A stretch of 19,681 nt of DNA. Source: an uncultured Eubacteriales bacterium (lineage in GTDB: Bacteria; Bacillota; Clostridia; Oscillospirales; Oscillospiraceae). A model generated the notes under the pieces. The model saw only the letters and a program-made list of their open reading frames with translations. It did no database searches and had not been told where the DNA came from. The stretch spans positions 1 through 19,681 of the forward strand of contig URSX01000024.1 of assembly GCA_900550615.1 (NCBI GenBank). The letters are read 5' to 3'. A program made the translations under genes and the position numbers. This document shows, one piece after another, positions 1-7,761 of the stretch (its first letter is position 1; every line of letters starts with the position of its first letter).

Positions 1-1809
1 AGGCACGACCTTATAATAATAGGTGGTGCCCTCCACGGTCTCACCGTCCAGCAGGTTGGTGCTCTTATACACCTTCCATTTCTGGAGGCTGCCGGCGCTG
101 GTGCCCCGGTAGACCTGATACTTGGAGGCCCCGGACACCGTGCTCCAGCTCAGATACGCGCCCTTGGCATCGGATCTGGTGTACACCGCCAGAACCAGGT
201 CGCTGCCGCCGCTCTTGCAGGAAACGATGTCGCTGGGCGCACCCTCTACCTTGCTGTCATTGACGGGGCGAACCTGATAATAGTAGGTCGTTCCACTCTT
301 GGCATCCACGTCCACGAAGGTGCCAAGGACCTTGGTACTGGTATAGTAGGACTGCTTGGTCAGACTGGTGCCGCGATAGATATAATAAGTGGAATAGCCG
401 GACAGGGGCGTCCAGGTGATGCGGGGCTTCCCGGTGGCGGAATCCGCCGAGGCGGAAAGGGTCTGCACGAAGGGTCTGCCTGCCGTATCGTCCTGAATGG
501 CCAGCATCTGCTTTCTGCCGGCGTACAGAGCGGGGCTGGCGTCGAAGCCCATCATGTTGATGCCGTTATCCGTCCAGGTGCCCGCATCGCTGAGGCTGGT
601 GCGGTTCCAGCGGCGCAGGGAGCCGGCGTTGGCGTCCACCGTTACCCAGCGGCCGTCGATGTACACCTCCGCCCACCAGTGGTCGGGCTTGGACGTGTTT
701 ACGCTGACGGAGATATCCCCCTTGGCTGTGACGGTGCCGCCGCAGACCGACCGGGCGGGGATGCCCAGAGTGCGGCACATGGACACCACCAGGGCCGAGT
801 AGCCATCGCACACGGTGGCCACCTTGCCGTCGGCCGTACTGGTGGGCGAAGCTACCTTGTTGCGCAGGTTATACAGCAGATCGTAGGGGTTGCAGTTCTG
901 CTTCTCGGTCAGGCCCTTGGAAAAGGCGTAGTAATCGTAGTAGAAATTCTGGGTGACGTAGTAATAGATCCGGCGCAGCTTTTCATAGTTGGTGCTCGCA
1001 CCGGCAGTGACCTCCTGAGCCACCTTCTGGATATAGGCGGCGCGGCTCTCGGTCATGGGTTTGGCCGCCCGGGTCTGGCTGTCTTTGAGCAGATAGGACA
1101 TGTCCTTCAGGCGCACGTCCGTATAGCGGGCATAAGCCGTGCCGTCAGAAATGCTCTCGGAGGTGCGAACCTTCTGGGAGGCATTGACCACGCCGGAAAA
1201 CTCCACCAGCTTCAGGTCGTTGCCGCTGGCCGTGGCGGCCAGGTAAACCTTCTCCAGAGCATAGCCGGAGTCCCCGCTCAGAACGCCCTGATACCACTTG
1301 GCGCCGTTGCATACCTCGGCGTCCTTGGCCGTGTCCGCCGTGGTGACGGCCAGACGGTACAGACCCACGGGCATGGCCCCCACGGGGCAGTAGCCGGGCA
1401 TGGAGTCATAGGCCCGATCCGAGGCGGAATAGACCTTGCCTGCCGTTGCCTTGGGCGTGGCGGTGGTGCCAACGCCGGTCTTGATCGTCACGGAAAAAGA
1501 GCCGTCGGAGGCGGGCTTGACAAAGGTCCGCACATAGTACTGGTTGTCCGCCACACCCTTTACGGTGATGAGGACCATCTTGGTGGCCGAGGGCACCTTG
1601 CCGCTGACCATGAGGGTATTGGCAGTGTTCAGGGGGGTCTTCACCTGCATGTACTCCCCGTTTTTGCCCTTTGCCGTTTCGATGGTATCGATTTTTTTCC
1701 AGGAGGTGTCCGCCGCATACGCCGGTGTGAACACCGTCAGCGTTGCCGCAATGCACAGGGCCAGCAGCAGGCTGACAGCCCTTTTCCATCCATTCCGTTC
1801 ACGCACCAT
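1..1809 (-). CDS. Secreted transglutaminase-like protein with fibronectin III-like repeats (C-terminus cut by window edge)
   Basis: The reading frame is open for 603 codons from an ATG at 1809 to base 1, so the C-terminus is missing. Residues 8-31 form a signal peptide (basic start, Leu/Ala core, ending near VFTPAYA). Residues about 40-140 look like a beta-rich domain. Residues about 265-400 match the transglutaminase core, with the Cys-His-Asp triad visible: Cys334 in TVCDGYSAL, His377 in PDHWWAEVY and Asp392 in TVDANAG. Two fibronectin III-like repeats follow at about 446-532 and 537-603, each with a YYIYRGT/YQVYRGT and TTYYYQV/TTYYYKV pattern, and more may follow. The family includes cross-linking enzymes, peptidases and wall-associated proteins, so the reaction is not certain. 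An in-frame ATG three codons upstream sits directly against the AGAAAGG ribosome binding site; the ATG at 1809 has better spacing. It has its own promoter and is probably not part of the glycopolymer operon. Confidence 0.9.
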   Translation of the reverse strand, partial: MVRERNGWKRAVSLLLALCIAATLTVFTPAYAADTSWKKIDTIETAKGKNGEYMQVKTPLNTANTLMVSGKVPSATKMVLITVKGVADNQYYVRTFVKPASDGSFSVTIKTGVGTTATPKATAGKVYSASDRAYDSMPGYCPVGAMPVGLYRLAVTTADTAKDAEVCNGAKWYQGVLSGDSGYALEKVYLAATASGNDLKLVEFSGVVNASQKVRTSESISDGTAYARYTDVRLKDMSYLLKDSQTRAAKPMTESRAAYIQKVAQEVTAGASTNYEKLRRIYYYVTQNFYYDYYAFSKGLTEKQNCNPYDLLYNLRNKVASPTSTADGKVATVCDGYSALVVSMCRTLGIPARSVCGGTVTAKGDISVSVNTSKPDHWWAEVYIDGRWVTVDANAGSLRRWNRTSLSDAGTWTDNGINMMGFDASPALYAGRKQMLAIQDDTAGRPFVQTLSASADSATGKPRITWTPLSGYSTYYIYRGTSLTKQSYYTSTKVLGTFVDVDAKSGTTYYYQVRPVNDSKVEGAPSDIVSCKSGGSDLVLAVYTRSDAKGAYLSWSTVSGASKYQVYRGTSAGSLQKWKVYKSTNLLDGETVEGTTYYYKVVP

Positions 1810-1887
1810 TTTATCCATCCTTTCTCACTGATGCCGTTTCTGTACAGGCGCAGGGCCAGAGCCCCGCTCCGTATCATCTATGTCTCT

Positions 1888-1916
1888 ACTATATAATACG
1901 GCCCCGCCCTTGTCAA
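1888..1916 (-). promoter_or_regulatory. Sigma-A type promoter for the transglutaminase-like gene
   Basis: On the minus strand TTGACA (1911-1916) is followed by a 17-bp spacer and TATAGT (1888-1893). Both boxes are close to consensus and the spacing is optimal. It lies about 80 bp upstream of the start codon at 1809. Confidence 0.75.
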
Positions 1917-1983
1917 TCATAAGCCGGGGAATTGACCCATAATTTGACAGGTTCTTCTCCCATTTTCGCTCTGCCAAGACAGC

Positions 1984-2018
1984 ACCGCCCCAGCCTTGAC
2001 GGACAAGGCCGGAGCGGT
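1984..2018. repeat. Imperfect inverted repeat between the operon end and the transglutaminase promoter
   Basis: ACCGC (1984-1988) pairs with GCGGT (2014-2018), and inside it GCCTTG pairs with CAAGGC around a short loop, with small mismatches between. It lies just downstream of the last operon gene. Neither strand has a T-run after it, so it is not a typical intrinsic terminator. It could still end or stabilise the operon transcript. Confidence 0.4.
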
Positions 2019-2028
2019 ATGAAAGCGC

Positions 2029-2955
2029 TTATTGGGGAGTCTTTGGGAGAGCCTTTTCAGATGCCTTGGGAAGGGCCTTTTTGGGGGCCTTCCGGGGAGA
2101 GGCGGGGACCGACTTGACCCGGCGACTGGCCCGGAGAGCCTTGGCATGCTCCAAAAGCCTGCCGTAGGCCTCGGCAATGCGATCCTGCCACTGCTCATCG
2201 TTGTATTTCCCGGTGCAGAAGTCCTGCACCAGGTCATAGAACATCTCCGGGCTCAGCAGGTTCACCGACAGGGGGATGCTGCGGTAGACCCGGTCCACCA
2301 GCTCCCGGGTCATCAGATCCCGGCTGCGGCGGATGCCGTCGGTGATGAGGGGCGGCGCGTAGATAAAGCCGCCTAAGGCCCGGACTGTTTTCTCGCTCTT
2401 GGTACCCCGGATCAGCTTGAGCAGGTCGTCGTAATATTGCAGGCCGCTGTAATGGACATACAGCGCGGCGGCAAAGTGATAGGCCGCCTGCTCGGCGTAC
2501 TGCTCCCGCTCATAGAGCAGGGCAATGTCCCGGTGGAGATTGCCCACGGCGGTGAAATCCCCCTCCTTCATCCGGCGGCGCAGCTCCCGCAGGAGAACGC
2601 TCCACATGGCCGCGCAGAAGCTCTCCTCCCCGTGGGCCTGGCGCTCCTGCTCAAAGTCATAGATATCCACATAGGGGCTGCAGAACTGGTAGAAGGCCAC
2701 ATAGTCCGGATCGATGAGCTTGCGCCCCTCCTCCGTGACGTCGTAGCCGCCGGATTTATTATGGTGAAGCAGCTTCCTGCGGGCCAGGCTCCGGGCAAAG
2801 GTGACGGTGTTGACGATATCCAGCTCCGTTTCAAAGGAGTCGGGATAGTTGGTCACCGCCATGCCCGGGTGGCGCTGCACGAAATCGATGAACACCGCGC
2901 AGGCATAGGCCCGGCGGCACTGCTTTTTTTTGCTGACGAGTTTGAATGATGTCAT
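2029..2955 (-). CDS. Uncharacterised protein with basic Lys/Ala/Pro tail, last gene of the glycopolymer operon
   Basis: I do not recognise a family for this 308-residue protein. It has no signal peptide or membrane segment and is probably cytoplasmic. Residues about 40-80 could form a winged-helix-like unit ending in a strand pattern near GYDVTEEGRKL. The middle (about 95-270) is helical and rich in Tyr, Arg and Glu. Residues about 277-308 are a disordered tail rich in Lys, Ala and Pro with repeated KALPK. The ATG at 2955 lies 9 bp after the ABC ATPase stop and has AGAGGT six bases upstream, so it is very likely co-transcribed with the exporter. A regulatory or scaffolding role near the exporter is possible but is only a guess from position. 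The coding call itself is firm. Confidence 0.8.
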   Translation of the reverse strand: MTSFKLVSKKKQCRRAYACAVFIDFVQRHPGMAVTNYPDSFETELDIVNTVTFARSLARRKLLHHNKSGGYDVTEEGRKLIDPDYVAFYQFCSPYVDIYDFEQERQAHGEESFCAAMWSVLLRELRRRMKEGDFTAVGNLHRDIALLYEREQYAEQAAYHFAAALYVHYSGLQYYDDLLKLIRGTKSEKTVRALGGFIYAPPLITDGIRRSRDLMTRELVDRVYRSIPLSVNLLSPEMFYDLVQDFCTGKYNDEQWQDRIAEAYGRLLEHAKALRASRRVKSVPASPRKAPKKALPKASEKALPKTPQ

Positions 2956-2964
2956 CTTCGACCT

Positions 2965-3699
2965 CTACTTGTGCATTTTATCATAAAAAACCGCTGCGTC
3001 CTTGATATCCCCATCAAAGATCAGCTTGCCCTCCCGGATCACCAGGCCGCGCTTGCAGAAGCGCTTCGCCTCCGCCGTGGAATGGGTGACAAAGAGGAAT
3101 GTCACGCCGCTTTCCAGTATCTCCGCGATCCGCTTGCGGCACTTGGCGCGGAAATCCTTGTCGCCCACGCTGAGGGCCTCGTCCACAATAATGATATCCG
3201 GGCGGATATTGGCGTTGATGGAAAAGCCCAGCTTGGATTTCATGCCGCTGGAATAGGTGCGGATGGGCATGTCGATGTAGCTGCCCAGCTCCGAAAAGGC
3301 CACGATCTCCGGCTCCATCTCCTTCAGCTCCTCCCGGCTGATGCCCATCAGCTCGCCGCGGAAATAGATATTCTCCCGGCCGGAAAGCTCTGGGTCAAAG
3401 CCGCCGGAGACCTCCAGCAGGGCGCTGACCCGGCCCGTGACACGCACCGAACCCACCGTGGGATAGGTCACGCCGGAGATCATCTTCAGCATGGTGGATT
3501 TGCCGGCGCCGTTCTTGCCCAGGATCGCCACCGCCTCCCCCTTGTGAATGTCAAAGGACAGGTTGTCGATGGCCACCTTTTTCTTGACCTTCGTGCGGCG
3601 CAGCAGCAGCGCCTTGAGCCGCTGCTTGTCATTTTTGAACAGGTTGAAGGTCTTTGTTACATTTCTGAACTGTATTACAACTTCGCGTTCCCCAGTCAT
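2965..3699 (-). CDS. ABC transporter ATP-binding protein, TagH/Wzt-like polysaccharide exporter
   Basis: This 244-residue ATPase powers export of a lipid-linked surface glycan with the permease encoded just upstream. Walker A is GKNGAGKST (61-69), the ABC signature is the divergent YSSGMKSKLGFS (149-160), Walker B is IIIVDEA (169-175) and the switch His is H206 in FVTHST. The divergent signature and the N-terminal VTKTFNLF block are typical of the teichoic acid and O-antigen exporter group (TagH, Wzt, RfbE). It lacks the extra C-terminal domain by which some Wzt proteins read the glycan end, so substrate choice must lie elsewhere. The start at 3699 is 9 bp after the permease stop. TagH homology does not prove the cargo is teichoic acid. 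Confidence 0.93.
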   Translation of the reverse strand: MTGEREVVIQFRNVTKTFNLFKNDKQRLKALLLRRTKVKKKVAIDNLSFDIHKGEAVAILGKNGAGKSTMLKMISGVTYPTVGSVRVTGRVSALLEVSGGFDPELSGRENIYFRGELMGISREELKEMEPEIVAFSELGSYIDMPIRTYSSGMKSKLGFSINANIRPDIIIVDEALSVGDKDFRAKCRKRIAEILESGVTFLFVTHSTAEAKRFCKRGLVIREGKLIFDGDIKDAAVFYDKMHK

Positions 3700-3708
3700 A
3701 TCGTACCC

Positions 3709-4515
3709 CTACAAAATATCCGTGATCGTTCTCTCCGTGCGGCTGTAGATCTTGATGCCCAAAAACACGAAGAGCAGATAGACTAGCATAAAATTCAGCA
3801 GCGCCATGGGCTTCTCCCAGAACCACACATGGTCGATGAAGCAGTAGCGGAAGCCATCGATCAGGTAGGTCACCGGATTGAGCCGCAGGATGAAGCGCAG
3901 GGCCGCGCCCTTGATGGTGGAGATCTGGTAGAAAATGCCGGACAGCCACATCAATGCCGTGTAAGAGCTGCGGACCAGCTGATAGAAATCCTTGCTGACG
4001 GCCGTCACCTGCCCGGAAAACAGGCCCCACGCCACGCCCATCATCAGCATCAGCAGCCAGTAAAACGGCAGCTGGATGATATGGATCGTGATGGGCGCGC
4101 CCATGACGATGAATATGACGATCGTCAGCAGCATCAGGATGATGTGGACGATCATGTTCGACAGGCCCACGATCATCGGCACGCAGCAGATGGGAAACTT
4201 GATCTTTTTCACCAGGAACGCATACTTATGGATGGAGTTGGCGCCCCCGGTATACATAGAGGAAATGTAGAACCAGGGGATGAAGCCGCTGATGAGCCAC
4301 AGGAAGTACGGGTAGCCCTTGACCGGCTTGCCCGTGCGCAGGCCCACGGTGAAGGTGAAATAGTACACCGCAATGGTGATGGCCGGCTTTACCACCGCCC
4401 AGCCCCAGCTCAGCAGGGCGCCGCGGTAGGTCTTGATCAGATCCGTCCTGGCCAACTGAAAAATCTGGGTGCAGTACTGGATGTGTAAAATTATGATCTT
4501 CCAAAGTGTTTTCAT
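3709..4515 (-). CDS. ABC transporter permease, TagG/Wzm-like polysaccharide exporter
   Basis: This is the membrane partner of the downstream ATPase, 268 residues from the ATG at 4515. It has the ABC-2 permease pattern: an amphipathic N-terminus, then about six hydrophobic segments including WGWAVVKPAITIAVYYF, a block near FIPWFYISSMYTGG, two long segments around MLLTIVIFIVM and WLLMLMMGVAWGLF, and a last one near LVYLLFVFLGI. The LSGIFYQIS and LNPVTYLIDGFR motifs are characteristic of the TagG/Wzm family. An alternative GTG start at 4536 would overlap the previous gene's TGA in a GTGA junction and add seven residues. The ATG at 4515 is preferred because AAGAGAG lies six bases upstream and the protein then starts like its relatives. 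Cargo is inferred from the operon only. Confidence 0.9.
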   Translation of the reverse strand: MKTLWKIIILHIQYCTQIFQLARTDLIKTYRGALLSWGWAVVKPAITIAVYYFTFTVGLRTGKPVKGYPYFLWLISGFIPWFYISSMYTGGANSIHKYAFLVKKIKFPICCVPMIVGLSNMIVHIILMLLTIVIFIVMGAPITIHIIQLPFYWLLMLMMGVAWGLFSGQVTAVSKDFYQLVRSSYTALMWLSGIFYQISTIKGAALRFILRLNPVTYLIDGFRYCFIDHVWFWEKPMALLNFMLVYLLFVFLGIKIYSRTERTITDIL

Positions 4516-4532
4516 ACGATTCTCTCTTGCCG

Positions 4533-6518
4533 TCACCGGGGCAGCCCATTCTTCTGCGCTGCTCTTTTGGTGAGGTATTCTTTGACATCCGCCGGATACT
4601 GGGGGTACTTGTGCAGATCCTGGTGGAGGTTCACCTCCAGGATCTTGAACCCGTCCGCCGTCACAACAACGTCATAGCCCAGATACTCCAGCGGAGCAAG
4701 GGCGCGGCTGATGCGGCAGATCGTATCCGTCAGGCTCTGCCAATGGGGCATCCGGCCCCGGATCTCCCGGCCTGTATCCGGGTGCACCGGACAGGGCAGG
4801 AACTGGTGCTCCCGCAGCAGCTCGGCCCCGCTGAACTCACCCGTGCGTACGTCCAGCGGCACCACTAGCCCGCCATAGGCGATGTTATCCGTGGCCCCGG
4901 TGAAGCTGGTGCCAATGCGGAAGTAGCCGTAGCGGACAGACATCTGCCCCCCGCTGCACAGAACCATCAGGCGCACGGTGCCCGTGACACCGCTGTAGAT
5001 CTCCTCCAGATAGGGGTGCATGCGGATATACTCCGTGACGATATAGTCCGTATCGATCCGGCGCAGCAGCGCCTCCAGCTGTGCCCGGGTGTGGGGCGCG
5101 CCATTTACACGGACGGTACCGTTCTCCTCCCTGACCAGGTGGTAAAAGCCCTGGCCGTGGGAGCCCACAGCCGGTTTCATGGCCAGCTCCCGCTGCCGGG
5201 CCAGGCAGTCCAGCACATCGGCCCAGCTGCACAGGCCCTGGCCGTCATAGCCGTAGATCCGCTGCCGACCGCCGCTGACCAGCACCCGGAAAAAATAGCG
5301 GGGCAGGCAGTGGGCGTAATCGCCCAAGATATCCGGCAGGTTGGTCTTGTTCCAGAACCACTTCTGGAAGCCCGGATTCAGGGGCCGCAGGCGTTTATAC
5401 TGATAGTCCGACAGAAAATCACGGTAATTCTCCTCCGTCAGCCCGTACTGGGCGATGCGGTAGGAGTAAAACCCTCTCTTATGGGCCCAGCGCTTCTGGG
5501 CACGGGTGGCATGGGCCGTGCGGTTATCCTCCTGCACGCCCCGGAGCCAATTGCGGTACATGAAATCCACAAAGCCCCGGCGGTGGGCCCGCCAGGCAAA
5601 GACATAGGCATGGATCTGGTCGGGCAGGCTCCGGAGGGCACGGCTGCGCCCGGCGCACAGGGTCTGCGCCGCCAGAGCACAGGCGGGCGGCATGGGCTGC
5701 ACCCAGGCAAGCTCCGCGCCGGTATCTACCCGCAGGGTAAGAAATCCCCCCGCCGTGAGCACGGCGCTGACACCTACATAGGGCATCTCCGGATACCGGC
5801 GGGCGATGTCCTCGGCAAAGGCCATGACGGCCCGGACGCGGCCATCGGCCCGGTCCGGCTCCTCCGCCAACGGACGGCCGGAAAAGGGGGAATAGCCGCC
5901 CTCCCCGCCGTGCTCCTCCCAGCGGAGCAAAACCTCCTGCGTCTCCCGCCCCCGGCGCAGCAGCGCAAAATGGAGCACAGGAAGCTCTGCCCCCGGGCAG
6001 AGCCCCTCATCGGGGATCACAGGCTCCAGCAGCAGGGTCTGGTCGGGCAGGCGGGCAAGGAACTCCGCCAGGGTCTCATCGGTCTGCTGCACCCCGTCCA
6101 GGCACAGCCTGTCCCCCTGCAGCCGGATGCGGTGCAGGCGGCCCCGGGCCCGGTGCTCATTGGGCAGCACCCAGCAGCCGCCCTGCTCCCGCAGAAACGC
6201 GGCCCAGTCCCGGGCGGTCATATCCGCCATTCCCTCCGCCAGGGGCACGATGCGCCGGCCACCTGTGGTGACGGCCAGGCCGCACAGGTTGGGGAAGTGC
6301 TCCCGTCCCAGGATACGGGCAGAGGTGAGCAGGTCTGAAAACAGCTCGTCCGTGCGCTTGCACAAAGGGTCTGTCAGCAGCAGCTTCTTCAGCAGCGGGC
6401 GGTTTTCCGCCGGGCAGGATCTCTCCACTCGGAGGTAAAAACGCGCGGCATGAAACGTGCAGCCGGACAGAACCATCCCGGCGGCCCTGATTTTATTTTT
6501 CAATTTTACCGATCCCAC
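4533..6518 (-). CDS. Tandem ATP-grasp protein C (sugar-transfer-associated ATP-grasp; degenerate N-half, intact C-half)
   Basis: The C-terminal half (about 345-650) matches the sugar-transfer-associated ATP-grasp family, predicted to act in surface polysaccharide synthesis by joining a carboxyl to an amine or similar group with ATP. Expected ATP and metal ligands are present: Lys448 in LAMKPA, Glu496 in VTEYI, Arg516 in GTVRLMV, Asp616, and Glu628/Asn630 in LEVNLHQDLHK. The N-terminal half (about 100-275) follows the same pattern (GGCWVLPN, LLLEPVIPDE, YVGVSAVLTAGGFLTL) but lacks the Lys and the ExN motif, so it looks like a decayed second copy. The protein is a paralogue of the 722-residue protein two genes upstream and shares a near-identical YGLTEENY linker. 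The first codon is GTG with a weak ribosome binding site. TTG at 6503 is an alternative, so the exact start is unsure. The substrate is unknown. Confidence 0.87.
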   Translation of the reverse strand: MGSVKLKNKIRAAGMVLSGCTFHAARFYLRVERSCPAENRPLLKKLLLTDPLCKRTDELFSDLLTSARILGREHFPNLCGLAVTTGGRRIVPLAEGMADMTARDWAAFLREQGGCWVLPNEHRARGRLHRIRLQGDRLCLDGVQQTDETLAEFLARLPDQTLLLEPVIPDEGLCPGAELPVLHFALLRRGRETQEVLLRWEEHGGEGGYSPFSGRPLAEEPDRADGRVRAVMAFAEDIARRYPEMPYVGVSAVLTAGGFLTLRVDTGAELAWVQPMPPACALAAQTLCAGRSRALRSLPDQIHAYVFAWRAHRRGFVDFMYRNWLRGVQEDNRTAHATRAQKRWAHKRGFYSYRIAQYGLTEENYRDFLSDYQYKRLRPLNPGFQKWFWNKTNLPDILGDYAHCLPRYFFRVLVSGGRQRIYGYDGQGLCSWADVLDCLARQRELAMKPAVGSHGQGFYHLVREENGTVRVNGAPHTRAQLEALLRRIDTDYIVTEYIRMHPYLEEIYSGVTGTVRLMVLCSGGQMSVRYGYFRIGTSFTGATDNIAYGGLVVPLDVRTGEFSGAELLREHQFLPCPVHPDTGREIRGRMPHWQSLTDTICRISRALAPLEYLGYDVVVTADGFKILEVNLHQDLHKYPQYPADVKEYLTKRAAQKNGLPR

Positions 6519-6555
6519 TGCGCTTCACACCACCGTTATACAATCTCTCTTTTTT

Positions 6556-6571
6556 CGCGGGAATACCCGCG
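6556..6571. repeat. Small perfect hairpin between the dehydrogenase-like and ATP-grasp C genes
   Basis: CGCGGG and CCCGCG flank an AATA loop. In the operon transcript the stem is followed by A residues rather than U residues, so it is not an intrinsic terminator. It lies in the longest gap of the operon (58 bp) and might affect message processing or the weak GTG start downstream. Confidence 0.4.
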
Positions 6572-6576
6572 GCCAC

Positions 6577-7740
6577 TCAGGGCAGCTGATAGTAATTCTC
6601 GGACACGGCCACCGTGTTTTTCGGCGCGCGGTCCAGCTTTCTGTCCTGAATGCCCAGGAGCTTCTCCGGCTGGATCCAGGGTCTGTTCTGGATCTGGCTG
6701 GTCTCCTCATGGGTCAGGTAACCGTTGTGGGTCACCATGCTCCGGCGCAGGTAGCCGTCCCGAACGCAGGCCTCGGCCACGCCGTTATTGAGGATGCTGC
6801 GGATATGGGGTTCCGCGGCGGCGGCAATGGCGATGGAGGTGGAATTGGCGATGGCGCTGGGGATGTTGCTGACGCAGTAATGCACCACGCCCTCCTCCAC
6901 ATAGGTGGGGTTATCGTGGGTGGTCTCATGGAAGGTCTCGATGACGCCGTAGTCATTGCTGATGTCCACGATGACAGAGCCCTTGGGCATGCTGGCCACC
7001 ATGGAGCGGTCAATGAGGAACTGGTCGTTGCTCTTGTCCCAGCGGACGCAGTTGACCACCATGTCCACCTGGGGCAGGATGCGGCGGATGTTATAGCGGT
7101 TGGAGACGATGGTATTGATCTTCCCGTCATAGCGGGAGGCTATGGTGCGCAGATGGCCCACGTTGGTGGCGGCCACCGTCACCCATGCGCCCAGGGACTG
7201 CAGCACCTCGATGGCAGCCTTGCCCACGATGCCGCAGCCCAGCACCAGGGCATGGATGCCCGGGGCCGTGCCCAGACCGCTGACAAACTTGCCGCAGCCG
7301 CCGTTGATGGTCATCATGGAGTACAGGCCCATGATGACGCCGGCCTTGCCCGCCGCCTCGCAGTTGGGCGAGCCGTGGCGGTGGCTGTCCTCGGCGGCAA
7401 AGGCTGTGACCTTCTTCTTCAGCAGCTCATCCACCTCCTGGGGATGGGCCGCCGGATGGATGCAGGTAAACAGGATCTGCCCCTCGCGCAGCAGGGGATA
7501 CTCAGACGGATCCACTTCCTTGACCTTGGCGACCACGTCGCACTCCCGGTATATTTCGTACCGGTCCGTGAGCATCGCGCCCACCTCCACATAGTCAGCA
7601 TCCGGGAAGCCGGCCCGTTCGCCGGCACTGCGCTCCACCAACACCTGGTGGCCGTCCTGAATGATATTCTCCACCTCGCTGGGCGTGAGAATGACTCTGT
7701 ACTCTTCCTTCTTGATATCCTTTAAAATGCCCAATTTCAT
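6577..7740 (-). CDS. Alanine dehydrogenase/transhydrogenase-family oxidoreductase, divergent, in a glycopolymer operon
   Basis: This 387-residue protein has the two-domain fold signature of alanine dehydrogenase, the transhydrogenase alpha subunit, saccharopine dehydrogenase and N5-carboxyethyl-ornithine synthase. The alanine dehydrogenase catalytic positions appear kept: Arg15 in YRVILTP, Lys74 in AKVKEV, His95 in CIHPAA and Asp263 in SNDYG. The nucleotide loop is GCGIVG (168-173) and the TTHDNPTY block is intact. It differs from true alanine dehydrogenase: the MSEVAGR block is replaced by NCEAAGK, and the acidic residue after the second Rossmann strand is missing (VTVAATN), which would suit NADP(H). 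Its place between two ATP-grasp genes suggests it makes an amino acid or opine used by them. Plain alanine dehydrogenase remains possible. The ATG at 7740 is 21 bp after the previous stop, with AGAAGGGAGA upstream. Confidence 0.85.
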   Translation of the reverse strand: MKLGILKDIKKEEYRVILTPSEVENIIQDGHQVLVERSAGERAGFPDADYVEVGAMLTDRYEIYRECDVVAKVKEVDPSEYPLLREGQILFTCIHPAAHPQEVDELLKKKVTAFAAEDSHRHGSPNCEAAGKAGVIMGLYSMMTINGGCGKFVSGLGTAPGIHALVLGCGIVGKAAIEVLQSLGAWVTVAATNVGHLRTIASRYDGKINTIVSNRYNIRRILPQVDMVVNCVRWDKSNDQFLIDRSMVASMPKGSVIVDISNDYGVIETFHETTHDNPTYVEEGVVHYCVSNIPSAIANSTSIAIAAAAEPHIRSILNNGVAEACVRDGYLRRSMVTHNGYLTHEETSQIQNRPWIQPEKLLGIQDRKLDRAPKNTVAVSENYYQLP

Positions 7741-7761
7741 CCTGTCATTCTCCCTTCTGGT

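Noticed and set aside
679..1896. 405-codon open frame on the plus strand
   Set aside because: It is opposite the transglutaminase-like gene, whose catalytic triad and signal peptide make the minus strand the coding strand.
6556..6571. Hairpin considered as a terminator inside the operon
   Set aside because: The T-run lies before the stem on the plus strand and is an A-run after the stem in the operon transcript, so it fits an intrinsic terminator on neither strand.
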